DNA of 64,000 bases from Chloroflexota bacterium (GCA_024277175.1 JAJRVT010000185.1:1-64000), one strand, 5' to 3'. Numbered from the stretch's first letter, positions 9,217 to 17,500 are shown. Notes: generated by a model not told the origin, from the sequence alone. Made by a program: numbers and translations.

Positions 9217-9673
9217 CGCACGATCTCCGGGATGCAAGAGCGTTTCGAAAAAGACGAACCCGTCCCGCACGATCTCCGGAATGCAAGAGCGTTTCAGGAA
9301 AACCGAAACTGTACGGCTACAAGCCTCATGCGCATCAAGTTAAGAGTTATGTCGAACCCACCACCGGTTCAAACCTGTGGCTGGCAGACAAAGTGCGTTA
9401 AAACGCACTGGACAAATGGTTAATCTCGGCGTTATGGCAACCTGCTTGAGCAGGTTTTGTGTACCAGCCACCGGTTTGAACCGCTGGCGGCGCTTAGCTT
9501 GATGCGTATGGGCTACAAGTCCGCACCTACTCATCGAGATCTGCCGGGTGCAAGATCGTCTCAGGAAAACCGGGACCGTGCGGCTGCAAGCCTGCACCTA
9601 CCTATCGAGATCTGTTGGAATACAAGAACCTCTCGGGAAAACCGAGATCGTGCGGCTGCAAGCCCGCAGCTAC
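9217..9673. repeat. Degenerate ~50-72 bp tandem repeat array, interrupted by an insertion
   Basis: Four imperfect direct copies of a unit running CGATCTCCGG...GCAAGA...TCAGGAAAACC...TGCGGCTGCAAGCC are visible at about 9217-9267, 9268-9338, 9534-9603 and 9604-9673. The last two are about 70 bp each and clearly aligned. An inverted part-copy (GTAGGTGCAGCTTGCAGCCG) starts the array at 9199. No gene is seen in this stretch, and the copies differ too much for a CRISPR array. Confidence 0.75.
9327..9510. mobile_element. MITE-like foldback element with terminal inverted repeats and candidate target duplication
   Basis: The 184-bp block has 18-bp terminal inverted repeats, CATGCGCATCAAGTTAAG at 9327-9344 and CTTAGCTTGATGCGTATG at 9493-9510 (16 of 18 pair). 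Inside are a second pair of arms (9364-9384 with 9464-9483) and two perfect hairpins (GTGCGTTAAAACGCAC at 9393-9408; AACCTGCTTGAGCAGGTT at 9439-9456), giving a branched foldback. The 9-mer GGCTACAAG occurs at 9315-9323 and 9511-9519, flanking the block, as expected for a target-site duplication. There is no coding capacity. It interrupts the tandem repeat array, so it arrived later. Confidence 0.65.
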
Positions 9674-9774
9674 TGCTTTTGAGCCAAAACGAATGTCTGA
9701 GAATGGGTGCGCAAGAGAGGAGGCCCAACGTACGCGGGCCGGGAAAACGCCGAATGGCGCGGGAAAGGATGGGG

Positions 9775-9804
9775 TTGACAAAGCAGGGTGACACAGTGTA
9801 GCAT
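9775..9804 (+). promoter_or_regulatory. Sigma-70-type promoter of a candidate small RNA
   Basis: TTGACA at 9775-9780, an 18-bp spacer, and TAGCAT at 9799-9804. A start site near 9811 would be expected. The promoter is followed within about 35 bases by an intrinsic terminator rather than by a gene. Confidence 0.6.
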
Positions 9805-9810
9805 GATGAC

Positions 9811-9881
9811 GCCTCCTATCTATATCCTAGGTGTGGGGCTCCTTGCCCTATCGGTGTTGCCGCACCGATAGGGCGCTTTTT
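9811..9881 (+). ncRNA. Candidate ~70-nt terminated small RNA or attenuated leader
   Basis: The interval between a good promoter (9775-9804) and a strong terminator (9845-9881) has no start codon with a ribosome-binding site. The expected product is a roughly 70-nt RNA with a 34-nt 5' part and the terminator hairpin. It could be a trans-acting sRNA, or a leader that attenuates transcription toward the methyltransferase gene at 10237. I do not recognise an RNA family. Confidence 0.45.
9845..9881 (+). terminator. Intrinsic terminator
   Basis: A perfect 12-bp stem (GCCCTATCGGTG/CACCGATAGGGC) with a 6-nt TTGCCG loop, followed by GC and a run of five T. It is one of the clearest rho-independent terminators in the window. 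Confidence 0.85.
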
Positions 9882-10236
9882 ATGATGAACAAAAGCGCAT
9901 TATGACAAGTTGCTGGTGCAATCCAAGCGCGTACCAATTCTCCGGAACTGCCGGATTGAGTTGCCAGACCGCAACAATCGTCATTCCTTCCGGGAAATCT
10001 GCAAGCCGCTGGTGAGTCGTTGTGCGGCGCAAAAGAAGTCGCATTGAACACGGGCGCTATCGCCACTACGCAATGCATAAATTCTCAACATAAGGAGAAG
10101 TTACGGAACCTCTTGGCCAGACGTTGACAGTATGGACATCTTTCCCGCAGGCTTCCGTAAGCGAACCTACGCCACGTTGAAAAAGGATGGAAGGCGTCCG
10201 TTTCGTCATACAAACGTCATATTCCATGGGTGTCTT
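9882..10236. other. Intergenic, nothing recognised
   Basis: 355 bp of lower-GC sequence between the candidate small RNA and the methyltransferase start. I see no gene, no repeat of the families found elsewhere and no convincing promoter. An AAGGAGAAG near 10092 is not followed by a usable start. Confidence 0.5.
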
Positions 10237-11187
10237 ATGAATCCAGATCTCTTCCAACCTTTCTTCGATCGTTCAGGCGCTGTCATCATCGACGGCGCGC
10301 TGGCCACCGAGCTGGAACGCCGGGGCGCGGACTTGAACGATCCCCTCTGGTCGGCCAAGATCCTCATCGAACAGCCTGAGCTGATCCGCCAGGTCCACTA
10401 CGATTACTTCGTCGCCGGCGCGGACGTGACCATCACCGCCTCCTACCAGGCTACGTTCGAGGGCTTCGCACGGCGGGGACTCTCCCACGCGGAGGCGGCC
10501 GCGCTCATGCGCAGGAGCATCCGCCTGGCGGTGGAGGCCCGGGACCAGTTCTGGGCGGATCCGGCCAATCGGATCGGGCGGGTCCGTCCCCTGGTGGCCG
10601 CGTCCGTCGGCTCCTATGGCGCTTACCTGGCCGACGGCTCCGAATACCGGGGCGACTATGGGTTGAGCGTGGAGGCGCTGATGGACTTCCACCGCCCGCG
10701 CATGAGGGTGCTGGCGGACGAGAGCGACGGAATCGCCGCCGATCTCCTGGCCTGCGAGACCATCCCCGTCCGGCGCGAGGGGGAGGCGCTGGTGCGTCTG
10801 CTGCGCGAGTTTCCCCACGCGGTGGCCTGGCTCAGCTTTTCCTGCTGCGACGACGCCCATGTCTGCCACGGCGAACCCTTCGCGGACTGCGTGGCCCTGG
10901 CCAATGAGTCGGCCCAGATCGTGGCCGCGGGAATCAACTGCACGCCCCCCCGCCATGTGGAGCCGCTCCTCCTCAGCGCGCGGGGCGTGACCGACAAGCC
11001 GCTGCTGGCCTATCCCAACAGCGGCGAGTTCTGGGACGCGGAGGCCTGCTGCTGGCTGCCGGGCACCCGCGTCACCGAGTTCGCGGGGCCGGCCCGGCGC
11101 TGGCGGGACGCCGGCGCGCGGCTCATCGGCGGCTGCTGCCGCACCACGCCGGCCGACATTCTGGATATTTCACTGGCCGTACGTTAA
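10237..11187 (+). CDS. mmuM: Homocysteine S-methyltransferase
   Basis: A 316-residue pterin-independent homocysteine S-methyltransferase that makes methionine from homocysteine using S-methylmethionine (or SAM) as donor, in the cytosol. It has the TIM-barrel family pattern: [14 protein letters not shown] at the N-terminus, TASYQAT, and the three zinc-ligand cysteines, Cys235 in GINCTPP and Cys300/Cys301 in GGCCRTTP. The start was set at 10237 because homology begins with MNPDLF; a longer frame from 10132 adds an unrelated 35-residue stretch. It stands alone, with repeats on both sides and a terminated small RNA upstream, so it may be under attenuation control. No convincing Shine-Dalgarno precedes this ATG. 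Donor specificity is inferred from length. Confidence 0.88.
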   Translation: MNPDLFQPFFDRSGAVIIDGALATELERRGADLNDPLWSAKILIEQPELIRQVHYDYFVAGADVTITASYQATFEGFARRGLSHAEAAALMRRSIRLAVEARDQFWADPANRIGRVRPLVAASVGSYGAYLADGSEYRGDYGLSVEALMDFHRPRMRVLADESDGIAADLLACETIPVRREGEALVRLLREFPHAVAWLSFSCCDDAHVCHGEPFADCVALANESAQIVAAGINCTPPRHVEPLLLSARGVTDKPLLAYPNSGEFWDAEACCWLPGTRVTEFAGPARRWRDAGARLIGGCCRTTPADILDISLAVR

Positions 11188-11200
11188 TCAGCGGCTATCA

Positions 11201-11436
11201 TTAGAACGCGAATTTACACGGACAGGAACGGATTTTCACAGATTTTTCTGGAAAAATCGTATCACTTCAATATTTCGGGGCGGAGTGCGTTGCACTGACC
11301 CAAGCCGGGCCGAATTTCCTCGATACGCCCGGTCAGTGCGACGGACTTCCCCGGTTTATTGAGCAGATACGAAAAATCTGTGAAAATCCGCTTATATTAG
11401 CGAAAATCCGCGTTCCCCCCCAAAGTCTGGCTGAAC
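11201..11436. repeat. Large nested palindromic repeat (family A with an inner palindrome)
   Basis: Outer arms: AGAACGCGAATTTACACGGA and TTTTCACAGATTTTTC at the left, and GAAAAATCTGTGAAAATCCG plus AATCCGCGTTC at the right. A second inverted repeat lies inside, AGTGCGTTGCACTGACC at 11284-11300 facing GGTCAGTGCGACGGACT at 11331-11347 (15 of 17 pair). This reads as one palindrome inserted into, or grown inside, another. It fills the gap between the methyltransferase and the next gene. Confidence 0.8.
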
Positions 11437-11468
11437 AATCACCCGCGTTCTATCAATAAGGAGAACTC

Positions 11469-11723
11469 ATGATCGTTATCGAAATCACCAACATCAAAGA
11501 CCTGGTCAAAGATCAAAAGGGCTGGGTCACCGCGCAGATTGGCTCCATGGTCACCGACCTAGAAGCCAAGGTGGAGGCCCAGATTATCCAGCAACTTCAG
11601 GAAAATTTCGCCCAAAACGGGGTGCAGGCCAACATCGCCAGCGTCGCAGGGATGAAGATGAGCCATGTGAAGTCGGGCAACGATGAATGGACCATCCGCC
11701 CGATCTCCAATAAAAACGGGTAA
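11469..11723 (+). CDS. Small conserved-looking hypothetical protein (84 aa)
   Basis: An 84-residue acidic/neutral protein with no signal peptide or membrane segment. The centre (about 15-50) is predicted helical with alternating Lys/Glu and Gln, and the last 30 residues suggest a beta-rich end. The ATG is preceded by AAGGAGA at ideal distance, which together with the base composition supports a real gene. It is convergent with the GNAT gene, 12 bp apart. I do not recognise the family; a function should not be assigned. Confidence 0.6.
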   Translation: MIVIEITNIKDLVKDQKGWVTAQIGSMVTDLEAKVEAQIIQQLQENFAQNGVQANIASVAGMKMSHVKSGNDEWTIRPISNKNG

Positions 11724-11735
11724 TTCACCCCATTA

Positions 11736-12602
11736 TCAATACGCTCGAATGAGGGTGGGTTTGGTGTAGGCCAGACGGAAGCCGGAGCGCTCGATGTTGC
11801 GCTGGGACGCGGCCCCGGGCGTGGTGCTGACTGTGGCCAGATCACAGCCCGAACGGGCCGCCCAGGCCAGCCGCGCGCGCAGGAGCGCGCTCTGTACGCC
11901 CATCCTGCGCATGGCCGGACGCACGCTGGTGGAGAAACAAATGGCCACGCCATCATGGATGGCCAGCGCGCCGCCGCCGGCCGGCCCCCGCCCGGGCGAG
12001 AGTAGGATGGATGCGGTTGCGCCCGCTGGCGGACCTACGCCTTCCCAGGCCAGAAAGCAGATAGTGTTACGCTTGTAAACGTTGGGTAGAAATAGCCTGT
12101 CACCATCCACAGGGCCGTGGACGCCTTCGAAGCCTGCGCTCACCGTGCCGGCCCAGAGCTGAGCCTGATCCATCAGCGTTTCGGCAATGAAAAAACGAGC
12201 GCCTGGAGATGGAAGGGCGTCGTCCTGATCCAGTTCACGCCACCAAACGTTCTTGAACTGCTGCACGCTATAGCCCCGGGCCATGGCCCACGTCTGCAAC
12301 GACTCATCCGCCAAGGGACAGAGGTCCACCCGGCAGGTCTCTCCCCGGTCGACGAAGAACGCCTCGGTCTGTTCCAGGTCCTGCTCCTGCACCGGCTCGC
12401 GCATGCCCAGCCCGTAGACCCGGTTGACAGGCGATCCCCGACCGGCGAAGACCGCGACGCCGTCCCCCACCCGCTGGGCTGCCGCGCCTACGCCCGGCCA
12501 GATACGCTGCACAGCCTCCACATATTCCTTGACGCTGGCGACCTCGGCCCCTTCCAGCCGCCCCGCCAACTCCCGGTCAGCAAACATCATTCCCCCACGC
12601 AT
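11736..12602 (-). CDS. GNAT-family N-acetyltransferase
   Basis: About 288 residues with a C-terminal GNAT fold: the acetyl-CoA-binding region around VRPAMRRMGVQSALLRARL (about 235-253, an RxxGxxxxLL variant of the usual QxxGxG/A loop) and the closing beta-strand motif SQRNIERSGFRLAYTKPT. The N-terminal half resembles the degenerate first domain of two-domain GNAT proteins. Substrate unknown. The start is ambiguous: 12602 gives 288 residues, while ATG-ATG at 12590/12587 sits just behind GGGGGA and may be the true start. It lies downstream of the double-SDR gene on the same strand, separated by a short palindrome. Confidence 0.75.
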   Translation of the reverse strand: MRGGMMFADRELAGRLEGAEVASVKEYVEAVQRIWPGVGAAAQRVGDGVAVFAGRGSPVNRVYGLGMREPVQEQDLEQTEAFFVDRGETCRVDLCPLADESLQTWAMARGYSVQQFKNVWWRELDQDDALPSPGARFFIAETLMDQAQLWAGTVSAGFEGVHGPVDGDRLFLPNVYKRNTICFLAWEGVGPPAGATASILLSPGRGPAGGGALAIHDGVAICFSTSVRPAMRRMGVQSALLRARLAWAARSGCDLATVSTTPGAASQRNIERSGFRLAYTKPTLIRAY

Positions 12603-12620
12603 TACACATCTTTACGCTTC

Positions 12621-12654
12621 ACTCGTGACTTGTGACCTGTGACGAGTCACGAGT
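12621..12654. repeat. GTGACT-rich palindrome containing the SDR stop codon
   Basis: Ten-base perfect arms, ACTCGTGACT and AGTCACGAGT, flank TGTGACCTGTGACG. The TGA stop codon of the double-SDR gene (12649-12647) lies within the right arm. It could form a terminator-like hairpin on either strand but has no T-run. Confidence 0.75.
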
Positions 12655-14254
12655 CATTGGGCGCCATCTGCTCAAAAATCATCCGCCGCATGACCGTCTC
12701 CGTCGCGCCCGGGACGAGGCGGCCCGCCACGCCGAGGAGTCGGTTGGCCGGACCCGGGATCAGCTGGTGACGGCGGGCGTGAACCGCGTCCATGATGCGA
12801 CCGGCCAGCACCTCCGGCGGCATGGGTCGTTCCTCCCTGCCATTGTCAGGGCTGTAGCGGCGGGCGTGTGCGATGCGGGTGGGGCCGTAGACAGTGAGGA
12901 CATTCACGTTTCGGGGCGCCAGCGCGATGGCCAGGCTGGAGGCGTAGGAGGCCAGCCCCGACTTGGACGCTGCGTAGACGGCCGCGCCCGGATAAGAGGC
13001 GAAATGGCTCAACGACGAGAGGAAAACCAGGCTACCGCCCGCCTTCAGCCGGCCGGCGGCCAGCAGCGCCCGGGTCAGCAAGAGCGGCGCGCTCAAGTTC
13101 ACATCCAGCACCTTCATCTGCAGGACCAGGGGCAGGCGGACGAATGCGCCCACCGCGCTGGCATCTGCGTTGTGGATCAGGACATCCACCCGCGGGCGTC
13201 GGGCCACTTGGTCAGCGATGCGTCCGATCTGGTCGGCGTCGCCCAGGTCGCCGATGATGAAACGGGCCTTGCCGCCGGCGTTGATCAGCTCGGCCTGGGT
13301 GCGCATGGCCCGTTCGCGGTCCAGGTCCACGCCGGTGATGGTATAGCCGGCGGCCGCGAAGGCCAGCGCCAGCGCGCGACCGATACCGTTAGCCGCGCCC
13401 GTAATGACGCAGTGGGGAGCGGCCGTCTTTCCCGTCCTGGCTTCAGGCTCCGCGGCGGGTTCCGCCTGAATAGCGTCCATATCGCCACCATCATCGCCGC
13501 CGCGGCGCCGGGCCATGGAGCGTCCCAGGCCGGGCCAGCGCCGGAGGATTTGCAACGCCAGGTTGTTGGCGAAACCGGGCGCGGCCAGACCGCGGCCGCC
13601 ACGGATCAGGTCATCGATCTGCTCCGCCACCTGCTCGGCCAGGGGAAACCTGGCGGGGTTGATGCGCTCCGCGGGCAGGCCGCTCTTGGCGTGGATGCCC
13701 GTGCGGGTGGCGCCAGGATGGATCATCTGCACCCGGACTGGACGATCCAAGGCGGCTAGTTCGATGCGCAGATTGCGGACGAACGCGTCCAGCGCGGCCT
13801 TGGTCGCGGTGTAGACCGCGTAGTCGGGCGTGGGCATGACCGCGGCCACCGAGCCGATGAAGACCAGCTTACCGCCCGCCGCCTCCACCCGATGAAGCAA
13901 CCGGTGAGCGATGGCTATAGGCGCGCGCAGGTTGACGGCCTCCAACATGCGGATGTTCTCCGGCGTCTGCTCGGCCATGCCGCCCACAAACCCCGCGCCG
14001 GCGTTGTTGATGAGCAAATGAAGTTGGTCCACCGCCTGCGCATCCAGCCAGGCCGCGATGACGTCGGCGCAGTCGGATTGGCTCAAATCCGTCCGACAAT
14101 AGGTCTCGGGCGTGAAGAGGGGATCGTCCAGTTCATCCAGGGGGCGGCGGCCCACCAGCACCAGGCGCGCGCCGGCCTCGTGGTGACGTCGGGCCAGGGC
14201 CAGGCCAATGCCGTCGGTTGCGCCGGTGATGAGGATGACGGGCTGGTCGCTCAT
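12647..14254 (-). CDS. Fusion of two short-chain dehydrogenase/reductase domains
   Basis: A 535-residue protein with two complete classical SDR domains in tandem. Domain 1 (about 1-255): TGATDGIG cofactor motif at 11, NNAG near 85, catalytic Ser and YTATK near 148. Domain 2 (about 282-520): TGAANGIG, HNAD in place of NNAG, and YAASK with its upstream SSLSHF serine. The linker (about 256-280) is acidic and low in complexity. Both domains keep Tyr/Lys, so both could be active NAD(P)(H)-dependent oxidoreductases; substrates unknown. The start overlaps the stop of the upstream gene as ATGA, so translation is coupled to the S51-like protein. The stop lies in a palindrome. Confidence 0.88.
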   Translation of the reverse strand: MSDQPVILITGATDGIGLALARRHHEAGARLVLVGRRPLDELDDPLFTPETYCRTDLSQSDCADVIAAWLDAQAVDQLHLLINNAGAGFVGGMAEQTPENIRMLEAVNLRAPIAIAHRLLHRVEAAGGKLVFIGSVAAVMPTPDYAVYTATKAALDAFVRNLRIELAALDRPVRVQMIHPGATRTGIHAKSGLPAERINPARFPLAEQVAEQIDDLIRGGRGLAAPGFANNLALQILRRWPGLGRSMARRRGGDDGGDMDAIQAEPAAEPEARTGKTAAPHCVITGAANGIGRALALAFAAAGYTITGVDLDRERAMRTQAELINAGGKARFIIGDLGDADQIGRIADQVARRPRVDVLIHNADASAVGAFVRLPLVLQMKVLDVNLSAPLLLTRALLAAGRLKAGGSLVFLSSLSHFASYPGAAVYAASKSGLASYASSLAIALAPRNVNVLTVYGPTRIAHARRYSPDNGREERPMPPEVLAGRIMDAVHARRHQLIPGPANRLLGVAGRLVPGATETVMRRMIFEQMAPNDS

Positions 14255-14925
14255 TTGTCCGGCCAGGAGCGGGTCATGCCTGAAGTGAGGACGTGCAGAC
14301 GGGCGACGGGTGGGTCACCGGGGGTGGCGGCCACAAAGGCGACCATCAGCGCGCTGCCGTCGGTTTCGCCCCTATCTCCGACCAGGACGGTAACCATATC
14401 GGCGGCGAAGTCATAGCGGATACAGACGGATCCATCCAAGGCCAGCAGACGCACTTGCCGCTCGCTGAGCCGAGCCAGCAGCGTATGCAGATCCGCCACC
14501 TGTTGGACGGCCGGAACCACCGCCGCGTTGGGGATGAGGTTCAGCCCAGCAGTGACGCCGTCCTCCAAAAAGCCGCCGATGGTCGCGATGGCGGGACCAA
14601 CAAAGGCCAGCCCCAGTTCATCCACAGCCAGATGCCCCAGGGCGTCGACCAGCCGTCGTCCGCCGCTGGAGAGCAGCATTTGGGGCGGCAGATCGAGGAT
14701 GACCAAGTCCATGGCGTCGAAGTTGAGACGACTAAAGCGCGGCCCGTTGACATCCACCACCAGCAGTTCTCGGTCTGCGGCGGCCATGGTCTCTTCCAGG
14801 GGCGCCGCCAGATCGCTGGCGCCGTCGGTCAGAAGGACAACGAAGCCATCCCGATACGCGCGCCAGTCCTGAGCCGCCGCCTGTGCAACCAAAACGTCAA
14901 AATCGGAGCAGAGAATAATCGACAT
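14251..14925 (-). CDS. Degenerate cyanophycinase/peptidase E (S51)-like protein
   Basis: A 224-residue cytosolic protein. The order of segments recalls the S51 fold: a DLVILD strand, then FVGPAIATIGG where S51 enzymes carry the GxSAGA nucleophile elbow, then AGLNLIPNAAVVPAV resembling the GLGLLPGxVVxPH segment, then LLALDGSVCIRYD resembling the IDExTAL strand. The serine nucleophile is absent, so a catalytic role as serine peptidase is unlikely. The start at 14925 was chosen over a longer frame from 15030 because the extension is repeat-derived and unlike the rest. It is translationally coupled to the double-SDR protein (4-bp overlap). The family match is my inference from segment order and is not firm. 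Confidence 0.5.
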   Translation of the reverse strand: MSIILCSDFDVLVAQAAAQDWRAYRDGFVVLLTDGASDLAAPLEETMAAADRELLVVDVNGPRFSRLNFDAMDLVILDLPPQMLLSSGGRRLVDALGHLAVDELGLAFVGPAIATIGGFLEDGVTAGLNLIPNAAVVPAVQQVADLHTLLARLSERQVRLLALDGSVCIRYDFAADMVTVLVGDRGETDGSALMVAFVAATPGDPPVARLHVLTSGMTRSWPDK

Positions 14926-15088
14926 TACGTTATTGTACTGTGGAGTGGGTGGCCTCGCAAACCGTAGATATTGGGAGGTGCGTCCCAGGTTGGGGGAAAT
15001 CATAGAATTCCACAAAACACATAAGGTCACAAAAGCCGGAGGGCGTTTCTCTATGCCCTTCGTGTCTCTCTGTGGTTAAAAACAATTT

Positions 15089-15754
15089 TTACGATTCGTC
15101 GACGTCAGCCAGACCGGTGCGGATGGCGTACTTGACCAGATCGATGCGGGAGCGGACGCCGAGTCGGCCCATGATGTTGGCGATGTGCCGCTCGACCGTG
15201 CGCGCGCTCAGCCCCAGCTTTTCGCCGATCTGCTGGCTGGTCAACCCATCGGCCACCAACCGCAACACCTGTCGTTGGCGCGGGGTGAGTCCCACAACAT
15301 CGTCAGAATTCGTCTCAACGCCTGTGCGCAGGCGATAGCCGTCCACCAACGTACCGACCAGGTCGGGGTGAATATAGCGTTGACCGGTCCGGACTGTGCG
15401 GATGGCTTCAAGCAGTTCATCGGCCGCGGCCCGTTTGGGCAAGTAGCCATCGACCCCCGCGTCCAGCATTTCCAGCAGGTAGGCCTGGCTGGTATGGATG
15501 CTCACCACCAGAATGGCCCGCTCAGGGCGTTCTCTTTTAAGGAGACGCGCGGTCTCAGCCGCGTCTAGGCCAGGCATGGAGACGTCCAGCAAGACCACGT
15601 CCGCCGGCATCCTGGCCAGGAGTTCCAGTCCTTCATCGCCCGACCCCGCCTCGCCGACGATGGTCATGTCGGGTTGGGATTCGATCAGCATCCGAAAACC
15701 GGCGCGCACCATCTCATGATCTTCGATGAGGGCCACCCGAGTTGGTTCATTCAT
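15089..15754 (-). CDS. NarL/LuxR-type response regulator
   Basis: A 221-residue two-component regulator with a receiver domain (1-120; acidic pocket Glu11/Asp12, phospho-acceptor Asp57 in LLDVSMPG, Lys in LPKRA) and a C-terminal LuxR helix-turn-helix (LTPRQRQVLRLVADGLTSQQ through TVERHIANIMGRL). It is expected to bind DNA as a dimer when phosphorylated. The start at 15754 has GGAGG six bases upstream, while the ATG at 15760 directly touches that site and is less likely. It overlaps the end of its cognate kinase by 8 bp. The nearest plausible targets are the multihaem cytochrome genes upstream on the same strand, but that is inference. Confidence 0.93.
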   Translation of the reverse strand: MNEPTRVALIEDHEMVRAGFRMLIESQPDMTIVGEAGSGDEGLELLARMPADVVLLDVSMPGLDAAETARLLKRERPERAILVVSIHTSQAYLLEMLDAGVDGYLPKRAAADELLEAIRTVRTGQRYIHPDLVGTLVDGYRLRTGVETNSDDVVGLTPRQRQVLRLVADGLTSQQIGEKLGLSARTVERHIANIMGRLGVRSRIDLVKYAIRTGLADVDES

Positions 15755-17255
15755 GGTCATCCTCCAACGTAAGGGACAAAGCCGGATCGACGGGTAGAGT
15801 CACGTGTAGTCGCGTCCCTTTCCCCTCCGTCGATTCCACTTGAAAGTCGCCGCCGATCAGCGAAACCCGCTCCTCGATGCCAATCAGACCCCATCCATGG
15901 CTGGCGTCGTCGGCCAGGATCAGGTCATGGGGATCGAACCCCACGCCATCATCTTCGATCGTCAGATAAACGTGTTCCAGATCGCAACTCAGGCGGACGG
16001 CGGCGTGGTCAGCCTGAGCGTGACGGGCCACATTGGCCAACCCCTCCTGGGCGATGCGAAAAAGAATGGTCTCGACCGGCGCGGAAAAACGGCAACCGGG
16101 GTCCTCCTCCATCACCACCACCTGGGTCGGCATGACGTCGTCGAGCCGGTCGGCATACCAGTGCAATGCGGGAGCCAGCCCCATGTCATCCAGGACAGAT
16201 GGCCGCAGGTCCACGATCAGACGGCGCAGTTCGTCGATGGCGTGGCTGCTCATGGCCGAGAGACGAGTCAACTGTGCGGCGGCCTGCTCAGGGTTACTGG
16301 TCAGGATCTGTTCGGTTCCCTTCAGCCCTGCAGCCAACGCGGTGAGCACCTGCAAAGTGTCATCGTGGAGTTCCCGGGCCAAGCGGGCCCGCTCCTCTTC
16401 CTGGGCGGCTACGGTCATCCGCAGCAGTTCGCCGCGCAGAGCGTCGCGGCGGGCGATAGCGTCCCGGGCCTGCGCTTCGGCAGTGGCCAACTGTTGCTGG
16501 CGTTCAGCCTCGAAAAGGCGCAGGGCGCGGATGACGAAGATGGCCATGAACACGGCCAGTGTCGCGCGAAAAGCCTGAACGGGAAACCCAAACCAGGATT
16601 GGAAGAGGTCCTGATTGACAAAGGTGGACGGAAAAAGCAAGCTGGGACGGACAAAGATCTGTCCAACCAGACCATAGAGAAAAAAGGTGATGGCGGCCCA
16701 GACGAAATCGTTGGCGAACGATGCGTTCTCGGTGCTGCGCAATTGGCGTCCCTGGGTCCAAAAAGCCATCCCCGCTAACAGGGCGCCCGGCATGCCCAAT
16801 GCATAGCGGGCCCAGACGTCAGATACGTGGTGCCAGGCCGGCGCAGCGCCCCCAACCCAGGCGCCCAGGAAGAGCACGCCAATGCCATAGAACACCAATG
16901 CGCCCAGGGCCACCCAGACGTCCCGCATCGGGTGCCGGCGGGAATTGGTGAGCGCCCGCACCCCAAACGCGATCAGCGAAGCGAAGGAAAAGGCCAGCAA
17001 CCCCACTCGGGTCCACTCCAGCCAGGCGGGGGAGTTAAACCCATACGCCAGCACGCCGAATTGCTCGAACATCTCGACCCACTCATGAAAGCCGTGGGCC
17101 AGCCCGAAGACTGCCAAAGGCCACATGGCGCGGGCGAGACGCGAACCAGACGAGCGGCCGGCCTCCAGCGCGACCGCCAACCCCAAAGAGAAAAACCCCA
17201 ACCCGTAAATGAAATAAATATGGGTGATGCGGTTTGTAAAAAATTCAGCCATCAT
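15747..17255 (-). CDS. Membrane sensor histidine kinase (HisKA_3/HATPase, NarX-like class)
   Basis: About 502 residues. The N-terminal 220 residues form about seven hydrophobic segments with a GFHEWVEMF motif, an integral-membrane sensing module. A coiled-coil linker (about 245-280, EAERQQQLATAEAQ) leads to the HisKA_3 dimerisation domain with His in ARELHDDTLQVL, then the ATPase domain with IAQEGLANVARHA (N box), DDGVGF (G1) and GWGLIGIEERV (G2). It should autophosphorylate and pass phosphate to the overlapping NarL-type regulator. The start at 17255 was chosen because AGGGGAG precedes it; an upstream ATG at 17273 lacks one. The signal sensed is not apparent; a seven-segment sensor near respiratory cytochromes may sense redox or a membrane ligand. 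Confidence 0.9.
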   Translation of the reverse strand: MMAEFFTNRITHIYFIYGLGFFSLGLAVALEAGRSSGSRLARAMWPLAVFGLAHGFHEWVEMFEQFGVLAYGFNSPAWLEWTRVGLLAFSFASLIAFGVRALTNSRRHPMRDVWVALGALVFYGIGVLFLGAWVGGAAPAWHHVSDVWARYALGMPGALLAGMAFWTQGRQLRSTENASFANDFVWAAITFFLYGLVGQIFVRPSLLFPSTFVNQDLFQSWFGFPVQAFRATLAVFMAIFVIRALRLFEAERQQQLATAEAQARDAIARRDALRGELLRMTVAAQEEERARLARELHDDTLQVLTALAAGLKGTEQILTSNPEQAAAQLTRLSAMSSHAIDELRRLIVDLRPSVLDDMGLAPALHWYADRLDDVMPTQVVVMEEDPGCRFSAPVETILFRIAQEGLANVARHAQADHAAVRLSCDLEHVYLTIEDDGVGFDPHDLILADDASHGWGLIGIEERVSLIGGDFQVESTEGKGTRLHVTLPVDPALSLTLEDDHE

Positions 17256-17345
17256 GTGCTCCCCTGCTGGCATTATAGCGGCTTTATCGGCGATGGCAAA
17301 GGGAACAGAAGGCGATGAGTGGGGAAAAGAATCCGCCCGGTTTAG

Positions 17346-17500
17346 ATGGAACGCAGATGACGCAGATACACGCAGATTTTCGTAGATTTTTCGTATCTTC
17401 TCACCATCTCAGGGTAGGGGACGCCCGCCGGGGCGATCGCAGGACCACGCCCCTATCTGGTAAGAAGGAAGATACGATCCAGTTCACTGAGAAGAGGCTG
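17346..17500. repeat. Complex palindromic repeat related to family A
   Basis: The left part (GGAACGCAGATGACGCAGAT, then GATTTTTCGTATCTTC) matches the outer arm type of the 11201-11436 element. CGTATCTTC at 17391-17399 is answered by GAAGATACG near 17468. The GC-rich centre is itself partly palindromic. It fills the gap between the cytochrome and kinase genes and holds no gene. Confidence 0.6.

Noticed and set aside
9364-9384. tRNA T-arm-like GGTTCAAA sequence
   Set aside because: No anticodon arm or acceptor stem fits. The stretch is part of a larger foldback element.
9217-9673. CRISPR array
   Set aside because: Units are 50-72 bp, directly tandem without unique spacers, and too divergent; no cas genes nearby.
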